Shown: positions 8,223 through 17,126 of the stretch, in pieces
How the letters are laid out: each line of letters begins with the position of its first letter
Position numbering within the stretch: the stretch's first letter is position 1
DNA from: Duganella sp. CF458
GTDB lineage: Bacteria; Pseudomonadota; Gammaproteobacteria; Burkholderiales; Burkholderiaceae_D
Length of the DNA stretch: 64,000 bases
Direction: 5' to 3'
NCBI RefSeq assembly: GCF_900113115.1
Contig: NZ_FOOF01000001.1
Coordinates: forward strand, 310,001-374,000
Notes under the pieces: generated by a model
What the model saw: only the letters and a program-made list of their open reading frames with translations
Databases searched by the model: none
Told to the model about the DNA's origin: nothing
Position numbers and translations under genes: made by a program

Positions 8223-11200
8223 TCATGAACCAACCTTGATGTCGTTGTAGTCGAAGGTGTCAGACGGATCTGTCAGCACCAGTTTCGCGACCAGGGAGCG
8301 GCCTCCAGAGCCTTGTCCATCCGAGTCATAGTAAAGGTTGCCCGTTACGCTGTCGTAGATCACTCTTACGCCGGCGCCCACCAGGTCGGTGACACCACCG
8401 CCGGCAGACATAGCGAATTCGGATGATGACAGGCCATTGCCCGCCGTTGTCGTGATTCCTGCAAACACTGCCAGCGACAATTCGATCATGTCTCCACTCG
8501 CAGCCGAACCAGATGCATTGAAGTCCGTAATCGAATCGACGGCGTTGGGTGCCGTATCGAAGACGAAAGTGTCGTTGTCGGCACCGCCGGTGAGCGTGTC
8601 GGCACCAGCGCCGCCGACGATGCGGTCGGCGCCTGCCTGGCCATTGATCGTATCGTTGCCTGCGCCACCGCGCAGTTCATCAGCGGTCGCCAACCCTGTC
8701 AAGGTATCGGCGAAGGCCGTGCCAATCACACCCTCGAAACTGGCGTATGTATCGTTGCCAAGGCCCGCTGCGCTGAATGTTCCGGCACCATTAAGACCCA
8801 TCGTAAAAGTGATACCCGCCGTAGCATCGGAAAAGTCAAGCAGGTCCTTACCGCCTTTACCGTCAAGCGTGTCGTTACCCGCACCACCGCGGATGATGTC
8901 ATTGCCGGAGCTACCGTTGATGGTGTCGTTCGAGGAGCTACCGATGACGCCCTCCACGTTCTTGTACAAGTCATTGCCAAGGCCACCCGCACCGCTAGTG
9001 TTCGTAGCGTTGATACTTTGAACCAGCGTGAAATTGGTCAGCGCGCTGCCGTCGGACATGTCGAGCATGTCCTCGCTGCCGTCGCCGCCGTCAATCGCGT
9101 CGTCGCCGCTGCCTCCGCGCAGAATGTCGTTGCCGGCCCCACCAGACAAATCGTCGTTGCCACCTTCGCCGACCAGAAGATCGTTGCCGCCGAATCCCCT
9201 CAACGTATCTACCGCATTTCCGGCCCCACCGTAGAAGCTGTCGCCTGGCGCACCGCCGGTCAGGGTATCCGCCCCGTTATCGGCATCAATATAGGAAGCC
9301 TGGTAGTTACCAGCTCCGCTGAGATCAATCGTGTCGCCACCGCCGCTGCTGGTGACTGCCTTCACGTCGATCAATACCGTACCTGTCGCGGTTCCACCCC
9401 GGCCATCCGACACCGTGTATTGGAAACTGCCAACCGATGTGCCGGCCGCACCGCCGCTTTTGAAGGTAATGCCGTTGCTGGTCAACGATAAGTTGCTGAT
9501 CCCAGATGCGGCGCTCACGCTGGTGATCGTCAACGCGGAACCGTCAATATCGATATCGTTTGCCAGCAGCGCGCTCGTTGAAATCGTGACGTTAGTGTTG
9601 CTTGAGACGATGATCCGGTCGCCAGCGGAAACGGGAGCAAAGTTGTCGTCAATGATGGTGATGGCGGCAGTGTCGGTAGCCGCAGAGAAGGCCGAGCTGC
9701 CACCATTCGTGGTTGTGCTGACCTTTGTTCCCGCCGTTCCGCTGCTACGATCCCAGGCACGGAAAGTCAGGCCGTCGCTGACAGTTCCATTGAAGTCCAA
9801 ATTGCCCTGGAAGTAGATTCTGGTGTTCGCATCCGCGGACAGCAACAACGCAGACGAATTCGACACCGTGCCAACCGTCGCCCAATTGGCACCGCCGTTG
9901 GTGGAATACCACCATGTTCCGCTAGTGGCGTTAGTACCAGTCAACGCGATACCGGTGAGTGCACCAGTATCCGCATCAGTCACATTATCGAGGCCGCCAA
10001 GCGGTGGATTCAGATTGACCAGGCCTGAAACGAGCGTGCCCACCGCGCCGATTGGGGCCCCGGCATCTTCGACAACATTTGTCATGACAGGAGATGCCGC
10101 CATATTCAGGACCGGCGCATCATTGATGCCGGTGACAGTGAATTTCGCCGATGCCGGAGTGGTCGTGATGCCGTCGGATACCTGATAGCTGACCATCACT
10201 TCTTTAGTCTGGCCTTGTGCGAGGCTTTGATAGTCCGCATGGCTTGGATCGAGCGTAAAGCTATGCGTCCCGACATCGTAAATAACACCTGCCGGCAGTA
10301 CAGCCGGAACCGATTGCACCATGAGTGTCGTGCCGGCATCTACATCCGACGCGTGGGCCAGCGCATTGAGCGTCACTGCCACACCGTCTTCAGTCGCACT
10401 GCCAGTCACCGCACCCGTCACCACCGGCGCATCGTTGGTGCCGGTGACGGTGAATTTCACTGATGCCGGCGTGGTCGTGATGCCGTCAGACACTTGATAG
10501 CTGACCGTTACCTCTTTAGTCTGGGCTTGCGCCAAACTCTGATAGTCAGAATGGCTTGGATCCAACGTGAAGCTGTGCGTCCCGGCGTCATAACTGACAC
10601 CTGCGGGCAGTACAGCGGGAACTGAATCCACCGTCAAATTCGTGCCGGCGTCCACATCCGAGGCGTTGGCCAGCGCATTCAGCGTCACCATCACACCGTC
10701 TTCAGTCGCGCTACCAGTCACCGCGCCCGTTACCATTGGTACATCGTTGGTGCCGGTGACGGTGAACTTCGCTGATGCCAGAGTGGTCGTGATGCCGTCA
10801 GAGACTTGATAGCTGACCATCACCTCTTTGGCTTGGCCTTGCGCTAGGCTCTGATAGTCAGAATGGCTTGGGTCCAGTGTGAAGCTATGCGTCCCGGCGT
10901 CATAACTGACACCTGCCGGCAGTACGGCCGGCACCGATTCCACCATGAGTGTTGTGCCAGCATCGACATCCGACGCGTTGGCCAGTGCATTGAGCGTCAC
11001 CATCACATCGTCTTCAGTCGCACTGCCAGTCACTGCACCTGTCACCACCGGTGCATCGTTGGTGCCGGTGACGGAGAACTTCACTAATGCTGGAGTGGTC
11101 GTGATGCCGTCGGACACTTGATAGCTGACCGTTACTTCTTTCAACTGGCCTTGCGCTAGGTTCTGATAACCTACATCGCTTGGATCCAGCGTAAAGCTGT

Positions 11201-13403
11201 GCGTCCCAGCGTCGTAACTGACACCTGCCGGCAGTACGGCCGGCACCGATTCCACCATGAGTGTCGTGCCGGCATCCACATCCGAGGCGTTGGCCAGCGC
11301 ATTGAGCGTCACCATCACACCGTCTTCAGTCGCGCTACCAGTCACCGCGCCCGTTACCATTGGTACATCGTTGGTGCCGGTGACGGTGAATTTCACTGAT
11401 GCCGGAGTGGTCGTGATGCCGTCAGAGACTTGATAGCTGACCATCACCTCTTTAGTCTGACCTTGGGCCAAGCTCTGAAAGTCTGGATGGCTTGGGTCCA
11501 GCGTGAAGCTGTGCGTCCCTGCATCGTAACTAACGCCTGCCGGTAGAACAGCCGGTACAGACTCCACCATGAGTGTTGTGCCAGCATCGACATCCGATGC
11601 ATTAGCCAGTGCATCGAGCGTCACCATCACATCGTCTTCAGTCGCGCTGCCAGTCACCGCGCCCGTTACCACCGGCGCATCGTTGGTGCCGGTGACGGTG
11701 AACTTCACCGATGCAGGAGTCGTCGTAATGCCGTCAGAGACTTGATAGCTGACCATTACCTCTTTCGCCTGGCCTTGCGCGAGGCTTTGATAGTCCGCAT
11801 GGCTTGGGTCCAGCGTGAAGCTGTGCGTACCGGCGTCGTAGCTGACACCTTCCGGTAGAACAGCCGGTACCGATTCCACCATGAGTGTTGTGCCAGCATC
11901 GACATCCGATGCATTAGCCAGCGCATCGAGCGTTACCATCACATCGTCTTCAGTCGCGCCGCCAGTCACTGCACCCGTCACCACCGGCGCATCGTTGGTG
12001 CCGGTGACGGTGAATTTCACTGATGCTGGAGTGGTCGTGATGCCGTCGGATACTTGATAGCTAACCGTTACTTCTTTCAACTGGCCTTGAGCGAGGCTCT
12101 GATAGTCAGAGTGGCTTGGATCCAACGTGAAGCTGTGCGTCCCTGCATCGTAACTGACACCTGCCGGCAGAACAGCTGGCACCGATTGCACCATGAGTGT
12201 CGTGCCGGCATCGACATCCGACGCGTTGGCCAGTGCATTGAGCGTCACTGCCACACCGTCCTCAGTCGCACTGCCAGTCACCGCACCCGTCACCACCGGC
12301 GCATCGTTGGTGCCGGTGACGGTGAACTTCACCGATGCTGGAGTGCTCGTGATGCCGTCGGACACCTGATAGCTGACCGTCACCTCTTTCGCCTGGCCTG
12401 CTGCCAAACTCTGATAATCCGCATGGCTGGGATCCAGCGTGAAACTGTGTGTCCCGACGTTGTAGCTGACACCTGCCGGCAGGACAACTGGTACTGACAC
12501 CACCGCCAAAGTCGTGCCGGCATCCACATCCGACGCATTGGCTAGTGCGTTGAGCGTTACTACCGCACCGTCCTCGGTCGCACCGCCAGTCACCGCTCCC
12601 GTCACCACCGGCGCATCATTGCTGCCCACAATGGTGATGGTAATGACTTTAACCGCCCCATCAGCACTGGTCACGGTGAAGCTGTCGCTCAGGGTATCGT
12701 TGGCCGCCAGTTCCTGCACGCGACTGTCGGCGTTGTTTAGCGTGTAATGCCACTCGCCATTCGCGGATACGCTGTAAGTACCGTACTTTGCTGCCTTGCC
12801 GGCATCCACGGATTGAAAGAGATTGTCAGTGCCGTTCAAGTCGTCAGACTTGAGCAAGCCGCTGACAGTTGGCACCCCGGGATTTGAATTGCCGACACCC
12901 CCGGCTTCGACGGCGGTGCCTGCAGCATTGCCGGTGATCAGTGACGTAAGGTAATCAACCTGGGCGTAGTTGCCGCCCGACTCAGGTTTCACCCAAACTG
13001 CCAGCTTCTCCATCATTTGGACTGTCAGCGTGGACGTCCCAAAGTTGAATACGAAATCGCTGGCCGATCCGTTCGATACTTCACCCTGGGGGCTGACCTT
13101 GACGGTAGAAAGAAACTTCACATACCGTTCCAACTCCCAGCGCACCGCTGGATCGTTCCATTGTTCGAAACTCAGTTGCAGCCGAACCGTGTCGATGCCG
13201 GAGCCGCCGGTGTACACATCCTTGAAGCCCCCCAGATTTTCCGAGACGGTGTAGATAAGCGTATCGTTTCCCGCGCCCCCGTTGACCTGGTCGCTACCAG
13301 CACCGCCATTGACAAGATCATCACCGTTGCCGCTGTTGATAATGTCACTCCCGCTGGTGCCGGTAATCGTGTCGCTTCCATTGGATCCGGTAATGGTGCC
13401 CAT
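8223..13403 (-). CDS. Giant RTX/VCBS-repeat secreted adhesin-like protein
   Basis: A 1726-residue acidic, repeat-built exoprotein, the obvious cargo of the exporter that follows it. Order of parts: RTX-type glycine/aspartate nonapeptides already at residues 5-50; a non-repeated region to about 165; one VCBS domain (about 170-265); eight tandem 104-residue cadherin/Ig-like repeats (266-1097), nearly all ending in GTNDAP or GTNDVP; a distinct beta domain (about 1098-1260); a cadherin-like domain; then many Ca2+-binding GGxGNDxL repeats (about 1370-1640). The C-terminal part of about 80 residues, ending DYNDIKVGS, resembles a type I secretion signal. It has no Sec signal and no LapG-type retention module. 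ATG 13403 follows GGGAGA. It is less GC-rich than its neighbours. Ligand unknown. Confidence 0.9.
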   Translation of the reverse strand: MGTITGSNGSDTITGTSGSDIINSGNGDDLVNGGAGSDQVNGGAGNDTLIYTVSENLGGFKDVYTGGSGIDTVRLQLSFEQWNDPAVRWELERYVKFLSTVKVSPQGEVSNGSASDFVFNFGTSTLTVQMMEKLAVWVKPESGGNYAQVDYLTSLITGNAAGTAVEAGGVGNSNPGVPTVSGLLKSDDLNGTDNLFQSVDAGKAAKYGTYSVSANGEWHYTLNNADSRVQELAANDTLSDSFTVTSADGAVKVITITIVGSNDAPVVTGAVTGGATEDGAVVTLNALANASDVDAGTTLAVVSVPVVLPAGVSYNVGTHSFTLDPSHADYQSLAAGQAKEVTVSYQVSDGITSTPASVKFTVTGTNDAPVVTGAVTGSATEDGVAVTLNALANASDVDAGTTLMVQSVPAVLPAGVSYDAGTHSFTLDPSHSDYQSLAQGQLKEVTVSYQVSDGITTTPASVKFTVTGTNDAPVVTGAVTGGATEDDVMVTLDALANASDVDAGTTLMVESVPAVLPEGVSYDAGTHSFTLDPSHADYQSLAQGQAKEVMVSYQVSDGITTTPASVKFTVTGTNDAPVVTGAVTGSATEDDVMVTLDALANASDVDAGTTLMVESVPAVLPAGVSYDAGTHSFTLDPSHPDFQSLAQGQTKEVMVSYQVSDGITTTPASVKFTVTGTNDVPMVTGAVTGSATEDGVMVTLNALANASDVDAGTTLMVESVPAVLPAGVSYDAGTHSFTLDPSDVGYQNLAQGQLKEVTVSYQVSDGITTTPALVKFSVTGTNDAPVVTGAVTGSATEDDVMVTLNALANASDVDAGTTLMVESVPAVLPAGVSYDAGTHSFTLDPSHSDYQSLAQGQAKEVMVSYQVSDGITTTLASAKFTVTGTNDVPMVTGAVTGSATEDGVMVTLNALANASDVDAGTNLTVDSVPAVLPAGVSYDAGTHSFTLDPSHSDYQSLAQAQTKEVTVSYQVSDGITTTPASVKFTVTGTNDAPVVTGAVTGSATEDGVAVTLNALAHASDVDAGTTLMVQSVPAVLPAGVIYDVGTHSFTLDPSHADYQSLAQGQTKEVMVSYQVSDGITTTPASAKFTVTGINDAPVLNMAASPVMTNVVEDAGAPIGAVGTLVSGLVNLNPPLGGLDNVTDADTGALTGIALTGTNATSGTWWYSTNGGANWATVGTVSNSSALLLSADANTRIYFQGNLDFNGTVSDGLTFRAWDRSSGTAGTKVSTTTNGGSSAFSAATDTAAITIIDDNFAPVSAGDRIIVSSNTNVTISTSALLANDIDIDGSALTITSVSAASGISNLSLTSNGITFKSGGAAGTSVGSFQYTVSDGRGGTATGTVLIDVKAVTSSGGGDTIDLSGAGNYQASYIDADNGADTLTGGAPGDSFYGGAGNAVDTLRGFGGNDLLVGEGGNDDLSGGAGNDILRGGSGDDAIDGGDGSEDMLDMSDGSALTNFTLVQSINATNTSGAGGLGNDLYKNVEGVIGSSSNDTINGSSGNDIIRGGAGNDTLDGKGGKDLLDFSDATAGITFTMGLNGAGTFSAAGLGNDTYASFEGVIGTAFADTLTGLATADELRGGAGNDTINGQAGADRIVGGAGADTLTGGADNDTFVFDTAPNAVDSITDFNASGSAASGDMIELSLAVFAGITTTAGNGLSSSEFAMSAGGGVTDLVGAGVRVIYDSVTGNLYYDSDGQGSGGRSLVAKLVLTDPSDTFDYNDIKVGS
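10113..12608 (-). repeat. Eight tandem 312-bp repeats inside the adhesin gene
   Basis: Each unit is exactly 312 bases (104 codons), beginning at the VVTGAVTG or MVTGAVTG codons and ending at NDAP or NDVP. The first unit starts at 12608 and the last ends at 10113. Units are nearly identical, with differences scattered and shared in mosaic fashion (TEDGV/TEDDV, MVESV/MVQSV, SHADY/SHSDY). That pattern is what repeated recombination or gene conversion between units leaves. Confidence 0.93.
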
Positions 13404-13495
13404 GGTCTTCTCCCTAGACTTCGCCGTTTGACCGGCGATAGATGATTAATCGTAAATATTGATTCTTTTCATCCAGCTAAATTGATCGAGAGGCA

Positions 13496-13524
13496 TTTAT
13501 ATTTCCTATCCTCATCGATAACAA
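13496..13524 (-). promoter_or_regulatory. Candidate sigma-70 promoter of the adhesin-secretion operon
   Basis: Read on the minus strand, TTGTTA (13524-13519) and TATAAA (13501-13496) are 17 bases apart. Transcription would start near 13489, about 85 bases before the adhesin ATG. No operator is obvious. Confidence 0.5.
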
Positions 13525-13704
13525 TTTAACAGCCGAGTTTGCACAAGCGCATGAGTACATTGCCCTCTTCTCGCTAGGTGTGAGAGCCCATCAATAGGGT
13601 GTTGGGAGCAGGGCTTTTGTCACGTTTCGCACAGGAATCTTCTTGCTAGGCAAAACTTTGGCAGGCGCCATGATCCGTACGTTGAATTACCAATTAATCA
13701 ACCA

Positions 13705-13733
13705 TTGACAACATATGTGAACCACCGCATAAT
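13705..13733 (+). promoter_or_regulatory. Sigma-70 promoter of the second tRNA-Met gene
   Basis: TTGACA at 13705-13710 and CATAAT at 13728-13733 are 17 bases apart, with the tRNA starting 11 bases after the -10 element. The geometry matches the first copy, but the 17-base spacer sequence is different. Confidence 0.75.
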
Positions 13734-13743
13734 GCATGGCTCT

Positions 13744-13820
13744 GGTGATATAGCTCAGTTGGTTAGAGCATAGCATTCATAATGCTAGGGTCGGTGGTTC
13801 AAGTCCACCTATCACCACCA
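13744..13820 (+). tRNA. tRNA-Met(CAT), elongator type, copy 2
   Basis: Identical over 77 bases to the copy at 5015-5091, including the encoded CCA, and in the same orientation. Similarity runs a further ten bases past CCA (AAAGATTCA here, AAAGGATTCA in copy 1). It has its own promoter and terminator, so it should be expressed independently. The minus-strand desaturase gene reaches 9 bases into its 3' end. Confidence 0.93.
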
Positions 13821-14753
13821 AAGATTCATCAGAAGTGGCCTGAACCGGCAACGGTCCAGGCCATTTTTGTTTTCCAGCCTGTCCGGCAACTGCAAATCCC
13901 TCACCAATCCAAAGTGTTCCAAGGCTCGCAAGGCCCACCAGCCAGGATCCCACTCCCCTTCCGCCAGCCCAAGCCGCGCCGAATGCGGGAAGGCGTGATG
14001 GTTGTTATGCCAGCTCTCCCCCATCGTCAATAGCGACGTCCAACGGATGTTGCGGCCCTGGACTGCTGCGCCGTCCACTTCATACGACATATCGCCGTGG
14101 TTATGGGCGAAGTAGCCGATCAGCCAATGGCCTGTCACGCCGGCGACGACGCGGGCGCAAACGCCCCAGCAAACGAACGCCCAGCCGCCCCATACATAGA
14201 AGAGCACAGCCAACGGCAACTGCTGGAGCATCCATGTCCGTTCGAGGAACCGATAGAACACGTCGCCGGCGATACGCGGCTCAATGTGGATTGCCGGCGG
14301 GTTGTCCAGCACCAGATCGCAATGCAACTGCCACCAGGCATCGCGCCCGAATCCCGCGCCATGCCTCAAGTATGGGTGGCAGTCGCGCTGGCGCTGCGCG
14401 TAATCACGCAGCTCGTGCTGGCGCAGCAAGCCAATCGGTCCGGCCAGGCCCACTTGCACACCAGTCCAGACCAGCAGGTACTCCAGCCATTTGGGACATG
14501 CAAAGCTGTTGTGAATCAGCTTGCGATGGCTTCCAAGCGAGTGTCCGAACAGCAGTACGAAGACTGTGGCAGCGACAAACAGCGCCATCGCCGGCAACTG
14601 TGGATACGCGATCGCCCCGAATGCCGCGCCGCCCCACATCGCCACCAGCCAGAGCGATTTCACCGGCGAATAACGCACCTGGCCGGCGCACACCTCTGCC
14701 AGATCCTCGCTTGCGATGCGATGATTTCTTATGACGTTACGAATCCTTCTCAT
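13812..14753 (-). CDS. Membrane fatty-acid (acyl-CoA type) desaturase
   Basis: A 313-residue di-iron membrane desaturase. Histidine boxes are H71-SLGS-H76-R, the less canonical QHELRDY (His113) with a downstream RDCHPYLRHG, and ESWHNNHHAFPHS near residue 255. Hydrophobic pairs flank the boxes as usual. It should introduce a double bond into acyl chains. ATG 14753 is preceded by GGGAGG. The reading frame starts 17 bases inside the end of the ArsR gene, so the two are translationally coupled and the regulator may control membrane fluidity. Its last about 20 codons run through the tRNA terminator, and the stop lies within the tRNA-Met 3' end, so the tail may not be the ancestral one. Confidence 0.88.
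   Translation of the reverse strand: MRRIRNVIRNHRIASEDLAEVCAGQVRYSPVKSLWLVAMWGGAAFGAIAYPQLPAMALFVAATVFVLLFGHSLGSHRKLIHNSFACPKWLEYLLVWTGVQVGLAGPIGLLRQHELRDYAQRQRDCHPYLRHGAGFGRDAWWQLHCDLVLDNPPAIHIEPRIAGDVFYRFLERTWMLQQLPLAVLFYVWGGWAFVCWGVCARVVAGVTGHWLIGYFAHNHGDMSYEVDGAAVQGRNIRWTSLLTMGESWHNNHHAFPHSARLGLAEGEWDPGWWALRALEHFGLVRDLQLPDRLENKNGLDRCRFRPLLMNLWW
13836..13869 (+). terminator. Intrinsic terminator after tRNA-Met copy 2
   Basis: Arms TGGCCTG and CAGGCCA, with inner ACC/GGT pairs, are followed by TTTTTG. It lies inside the 3' coding end of the desaturase gene on the opposite strand. Confidence 0.75.
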
Positions 14754-15075
14754 GCCGGCCTCCCTTTTTTGCCACAGCCATCGCCCGCGATTCGCGTTTG
14801 AGCGGACGCCCTACCGGACAGACCTCCAGCGCGTAGCCGGTCAACGTGTTCACCAGGTTGTCGCCGTTCAGTTTGTAGAACACGAACTGCCCTCGCCTTT
14901 CGCTGCTGACCAGGCCAGCGTTTTCCAGCACCGATAAGTGCCTCGAAATTGCCGGCGCGCTGATGCCGAATCGTTCGGCAAGGTCGGACGTGGAAAGCTC
15001 AACTTCAGACAAGTACGCAAGGATCTGGCGGCGCGGTTTCGACGCGAGCGCTTCAAAGACTTTATCGAGTTCCAT
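14737..15075 (-). CDS. ArsR-family winged-helix repressor
   Basis: A 112-residue protein with the ArsR winged HTH: MELDKVFEALASKPRRQILAYL, then helix-turn-helix SDLAERFGISAPAISRHLSVLENAGLV and the wing SSERRGQFVFYKL. There is no CxCxxC metal-binding motif in the recognition helix, so sensing of arsenite-type metals is unlikely. A single Cys near the end (EVCPVG) is the only candidate thiol. It overlaps the start of the desaturase gene by 17 bases and is presumably its regulator as well as its own. The upstream gap to the thioredoxin-like gene is about 70 bases and AT-rich. Confidence 0.88.
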   Translation of the reverse strand: MELDKVFEALASKPRRQILAYLSEVELSTSDLAERFGISAPAISRHLSVLENAGLVSSERRGQFVFYKLNGDNLVNTLTGYALEVCPVGRPLKRESRAMAVAKKGGRHEKDS

Positions 15076-15145
15076 AATTACAAAATTAACTAATTCGTTA
15101 ATAGTTAAATCGTTTTTGGGGCCGAAGTCAAGTCGCTTGAATTAA

Positions 15146-15478
15146 TCAGGGTTCAATGCCGGCGATCCGGCCGAAGCCTTCGCGCAACTCATCGGCGTCT
15201 TCAGGCCGGACAACGCGCGCAACTTCTTTGCCGTCTTTCAGGAAGATCACAGTCGGCCAAAGTTTGATGCGGAAGGCACGGCCCAGCACGCGGCCAGGAC
15301 CGTCTTCCACCTTGAAGTGAGGGATGTTGGCGTACTCGCGGTATGCTTCGGCGATCGCCGGCTGGGCACCACGGCAATAGCCGCACCAGTTGGTGCCGAA
15401 TTCCAGCACCGCAGGTCCGGTGAGCGCATCAATGCCTGCCCGGGTGGGCTGCTCTGTCTTGTACACAGTTTCCATCAT
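15146..15478 (-). CDS. Thioredoxin-like protein
   Basis: A 110-residue thioredoxin fold with the redox motif W31-C32-G-Y-C35 and the cis-proline segment IKLWPTVIFLKDGKEV. It lacks a signal peptide, so a cytoplasmic role in thiol exchange is likely. The motif CGYC differs from the CGPC of housekeeping thioredoxin. I chose ATG 15478, which has AGGTGG eight bases upstream; longer in-frame starts would add a low-quality extension. It lies 29 bases after the aldehyde dehydrogenase gene on the same strand and may share its transcript. The partner protein is not known. Confidence 0.82.
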   Translation of the reverse strand: MMETVYKTEQPTRAGIDALTGPAVLEFGTNWCGYCRGAQPAIAEAYREYANIPHFKVEDGPGRVLGRAFRIKLWPTVIFLKDGKEVARVVRPEDADELREGFGRIAGIEP

Positions 15479-15507
15479 GCGGCCCACCTTACCATGATCC
15501 GGCGGGC

Positions 15508-17085
15508 CTATGCGCCCGGCTGGATCTTGCCGTCGACCACGCGCGGCACGTTTTGCGGATTGCTGTTGGCCAGGGTCGATGGCAGCGCCCATTCCGGCGC
15601 ATCCTGGTAGCACACCGGACGCAGGAAGCGGTCGATGGCGGTAGCGCCGACCGAGGTACTGCGCGGATCGGAAGTCGACGGGAACGGGCCGCCGTGCACC
15701 ATGGCGTGCGCCACTTCAACGCCGGTCGGGAAGCCGTTGAACAGGATGCGGCCAGCCTTGCGCTCCAGCGTTGGCAACAGGCCGGCGGCGATTTCGCGGT
15801 CGTCGGCGGTGGCGTGCACGGTGGAGGTCAACTGGCCTTCCACGTGTTCGGCGATGCGGCGCAGGTCGGCCGCGTCACGGCAGCGCACCAGCACCGAGCT
15901 CGGGCCGAAGTTCTCATCTTCCAGCGCTGGCGTGGACAGGAAGGTGTCGACGTCAGTGCTGTACAGGTGCGGTCGTGCCGCGCAGGCGGCACTGCCCGCG
16001 CCGCCTTGTGCCAGCAGCTCCACCTTGTCCAGCGAGGACAGCTTGCCAACGCCTGCTTCGTACGACTTGTGGATGCCTGGAGTCAGCATCGTGGTCGATG
16101 GCTTGGCCTGGACCGCCGCCACTGCAGCGGCGGCAAACTCGTTCAACTCGGGACCTTCCAGGCCAATCAGCAGGCCCGGATTGGTGCAAAACTGGCCGGA
16201 GCCCAAGGTCAGCGAATCGGCAAAGCCTTGCGCGATGCGCGATGCGCCAGCTTTCAGCGCGCCCGGCAGCAGGAATACGGGATTGATCGATGCCATTTCT
16301 GCGTACACGGGAATCGGCTCCTTGCGGGCCTGGGCGATACGCACCAGGGCCAGGCCGCCGCCGCGCGAGCCGGTGAAACCGACCGCCTTGATGGCCGGAT
16401 GCGCCACCAGGTCGCCACCGATCTGCACATCGCCGATCACCAGCGAGAACACCCCTTCATGCAGGCCGCAATCGGCCACGGCCTTCTGGATCGCCTTGCC
16501 CACCAGCTCAGAGGTGCCGAGGTGCGCAGGGTGGGCTTTCACTACTACCGGACAGCCGGCGGCCAGTGCGGACGCCGTATCGCCCCCGGCTACCGAGAAC
16601 GCCAGCGGGAAATTGGAGGCGCCGAATACGGCGACCGGGCCGACGCCGATCTTGCGCATGCGCAGGTCGGAGCGTGGCGGCACGCGTTCGGGCAACGCGG
16701 AGTCCAGCGTCGCGCCCAGGAACAGGCCGTCGCGCACCACCTTGGCGAACAGGCGCAGCTGGGTGACGGTGCGGCCGCGCTCGCCTTCCAGGCGAGCTTG
16801 CGGCAGGCCGGATTCCTGCATGGCGCGCTCGATCAGTTGCGGGCCGATGTCGAGGATGTTTTGCGCCGCCTGCTCCAGGAATTGCGCACGCTTTTCCAGC
16901 GTGGTTTCGCGGTAGGAGTCGAATGCTTGCGCTGCCAGCTCACAGGCGCGCTGCAGGTCTCCCGGCGTAGCCATGCCGAATGCTGGCTCGATTTCGATAT
17001 TGCGGGCCGGGTCGGTGGCCTTCATCGGGCCTGCGCTGCCTTTGATGGCGGCTCGTCCGATCAACATTTCACCTGCGATCTGCAT
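15508..17085 (-). CDS. NAD(P)-dependent aldehyde dehydrogenase, alpha-ketoglutaric semialdehyde type
   Basis: A 525-residue aldehyde dehydrogenase. The catalytic Cys300 is in GQFCTNPG and the general base Glu263 in YAEMASINP. The cofactor-binding segment [35 protein letters not shown], and GFTGSRGGG in place of the usual GSTxxG, are typical of the 2,5-dioxovalerate (alpha-ketoglutaric semialdehyde) dehydrogenases of pentose and hydroxyproline breakdown. The substrate is inferred from this resemblance; no sugar-degradation genes lie beside it. ChaN-like lipoprotein and hydrolase genes precede it on the same strand with gaps of about 30-40 bases. Confidence 0.85.
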   Translation of the reverse strand: MQIAGEMLIGRAAIKGSAGPMKATDPARNIEIEPAFGMATPGDLQRACELAAQAFDSYRETTLEKRAQFLEQAAQNILDIGPQLIERAMQESGLPQARLEGERGRTVTQLRLFAKVVRDGLFLGATLDSALPERVPPRSDLRMRKIGVGPVAVFGASNFPLAFSVAGGDTASALAAGCPVVVKAHPAHLGTSELVGKAIQKAVADCGLHEGVFSLVIGDVQIGGDLVAHPAIKAVGFTGSRGGGLALVRIAQARKEPIPVYAEMASINPVFLLPGALKAGASRIAQGFADSLTLGSGQFCTNPGLLIGLEGPELNEFAAAAVAAVQAKPSTTMLTPGIHKSYEAGVGKLSSLDKVELLAQGGAGSAACAARPHLYSTDVDTFLSTPALEDENFGPSSVLVRCRDAADLRRIAEHVEGQLTSTVHATADDREIAAGLLPTLERKAGRILFNGFPTGVEVAHAMVHGGPFPSTSDPRSTSVGATAIDRFLRPVCYQDAPEWALPSTLANSNPQNVPRVVDGKIQPGA

Positions 17086-17126
17086 TCTTTGCTCCTTGAT
17101 TGATTGGGGTCGGCAGGGCCGAAAGT

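Larger units (their letters stand above)
13404..13743. other. AT-richer intergenic region between the adhesin and tRNA-Met copy 2
   Basis: This 340-base gap has no convincing gene. It holds the leftward adhesin promoter (13496-13524) with an untranslated leader of about 85 bases, and at its right end the rightward tRNA promoter (13705-13733). It is visibly richer in A and T than the surrounding chromosome. I see no integrase remnant or insertion-sequence ends. Confidence 0.6.

Noticed and set aside
10113..12608. CRISPR-like regular repeats
   Set aside because: The 312-base units are contiguous, coding and without unique spacers; they are protein repeats.
8223..13403. LapA-type retained adhesin with periplasmic proteolysis
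   Set aside because: No N-terminal retention module or di-alanine LapG site is visible, and no LapD or LapG gene is nearby.
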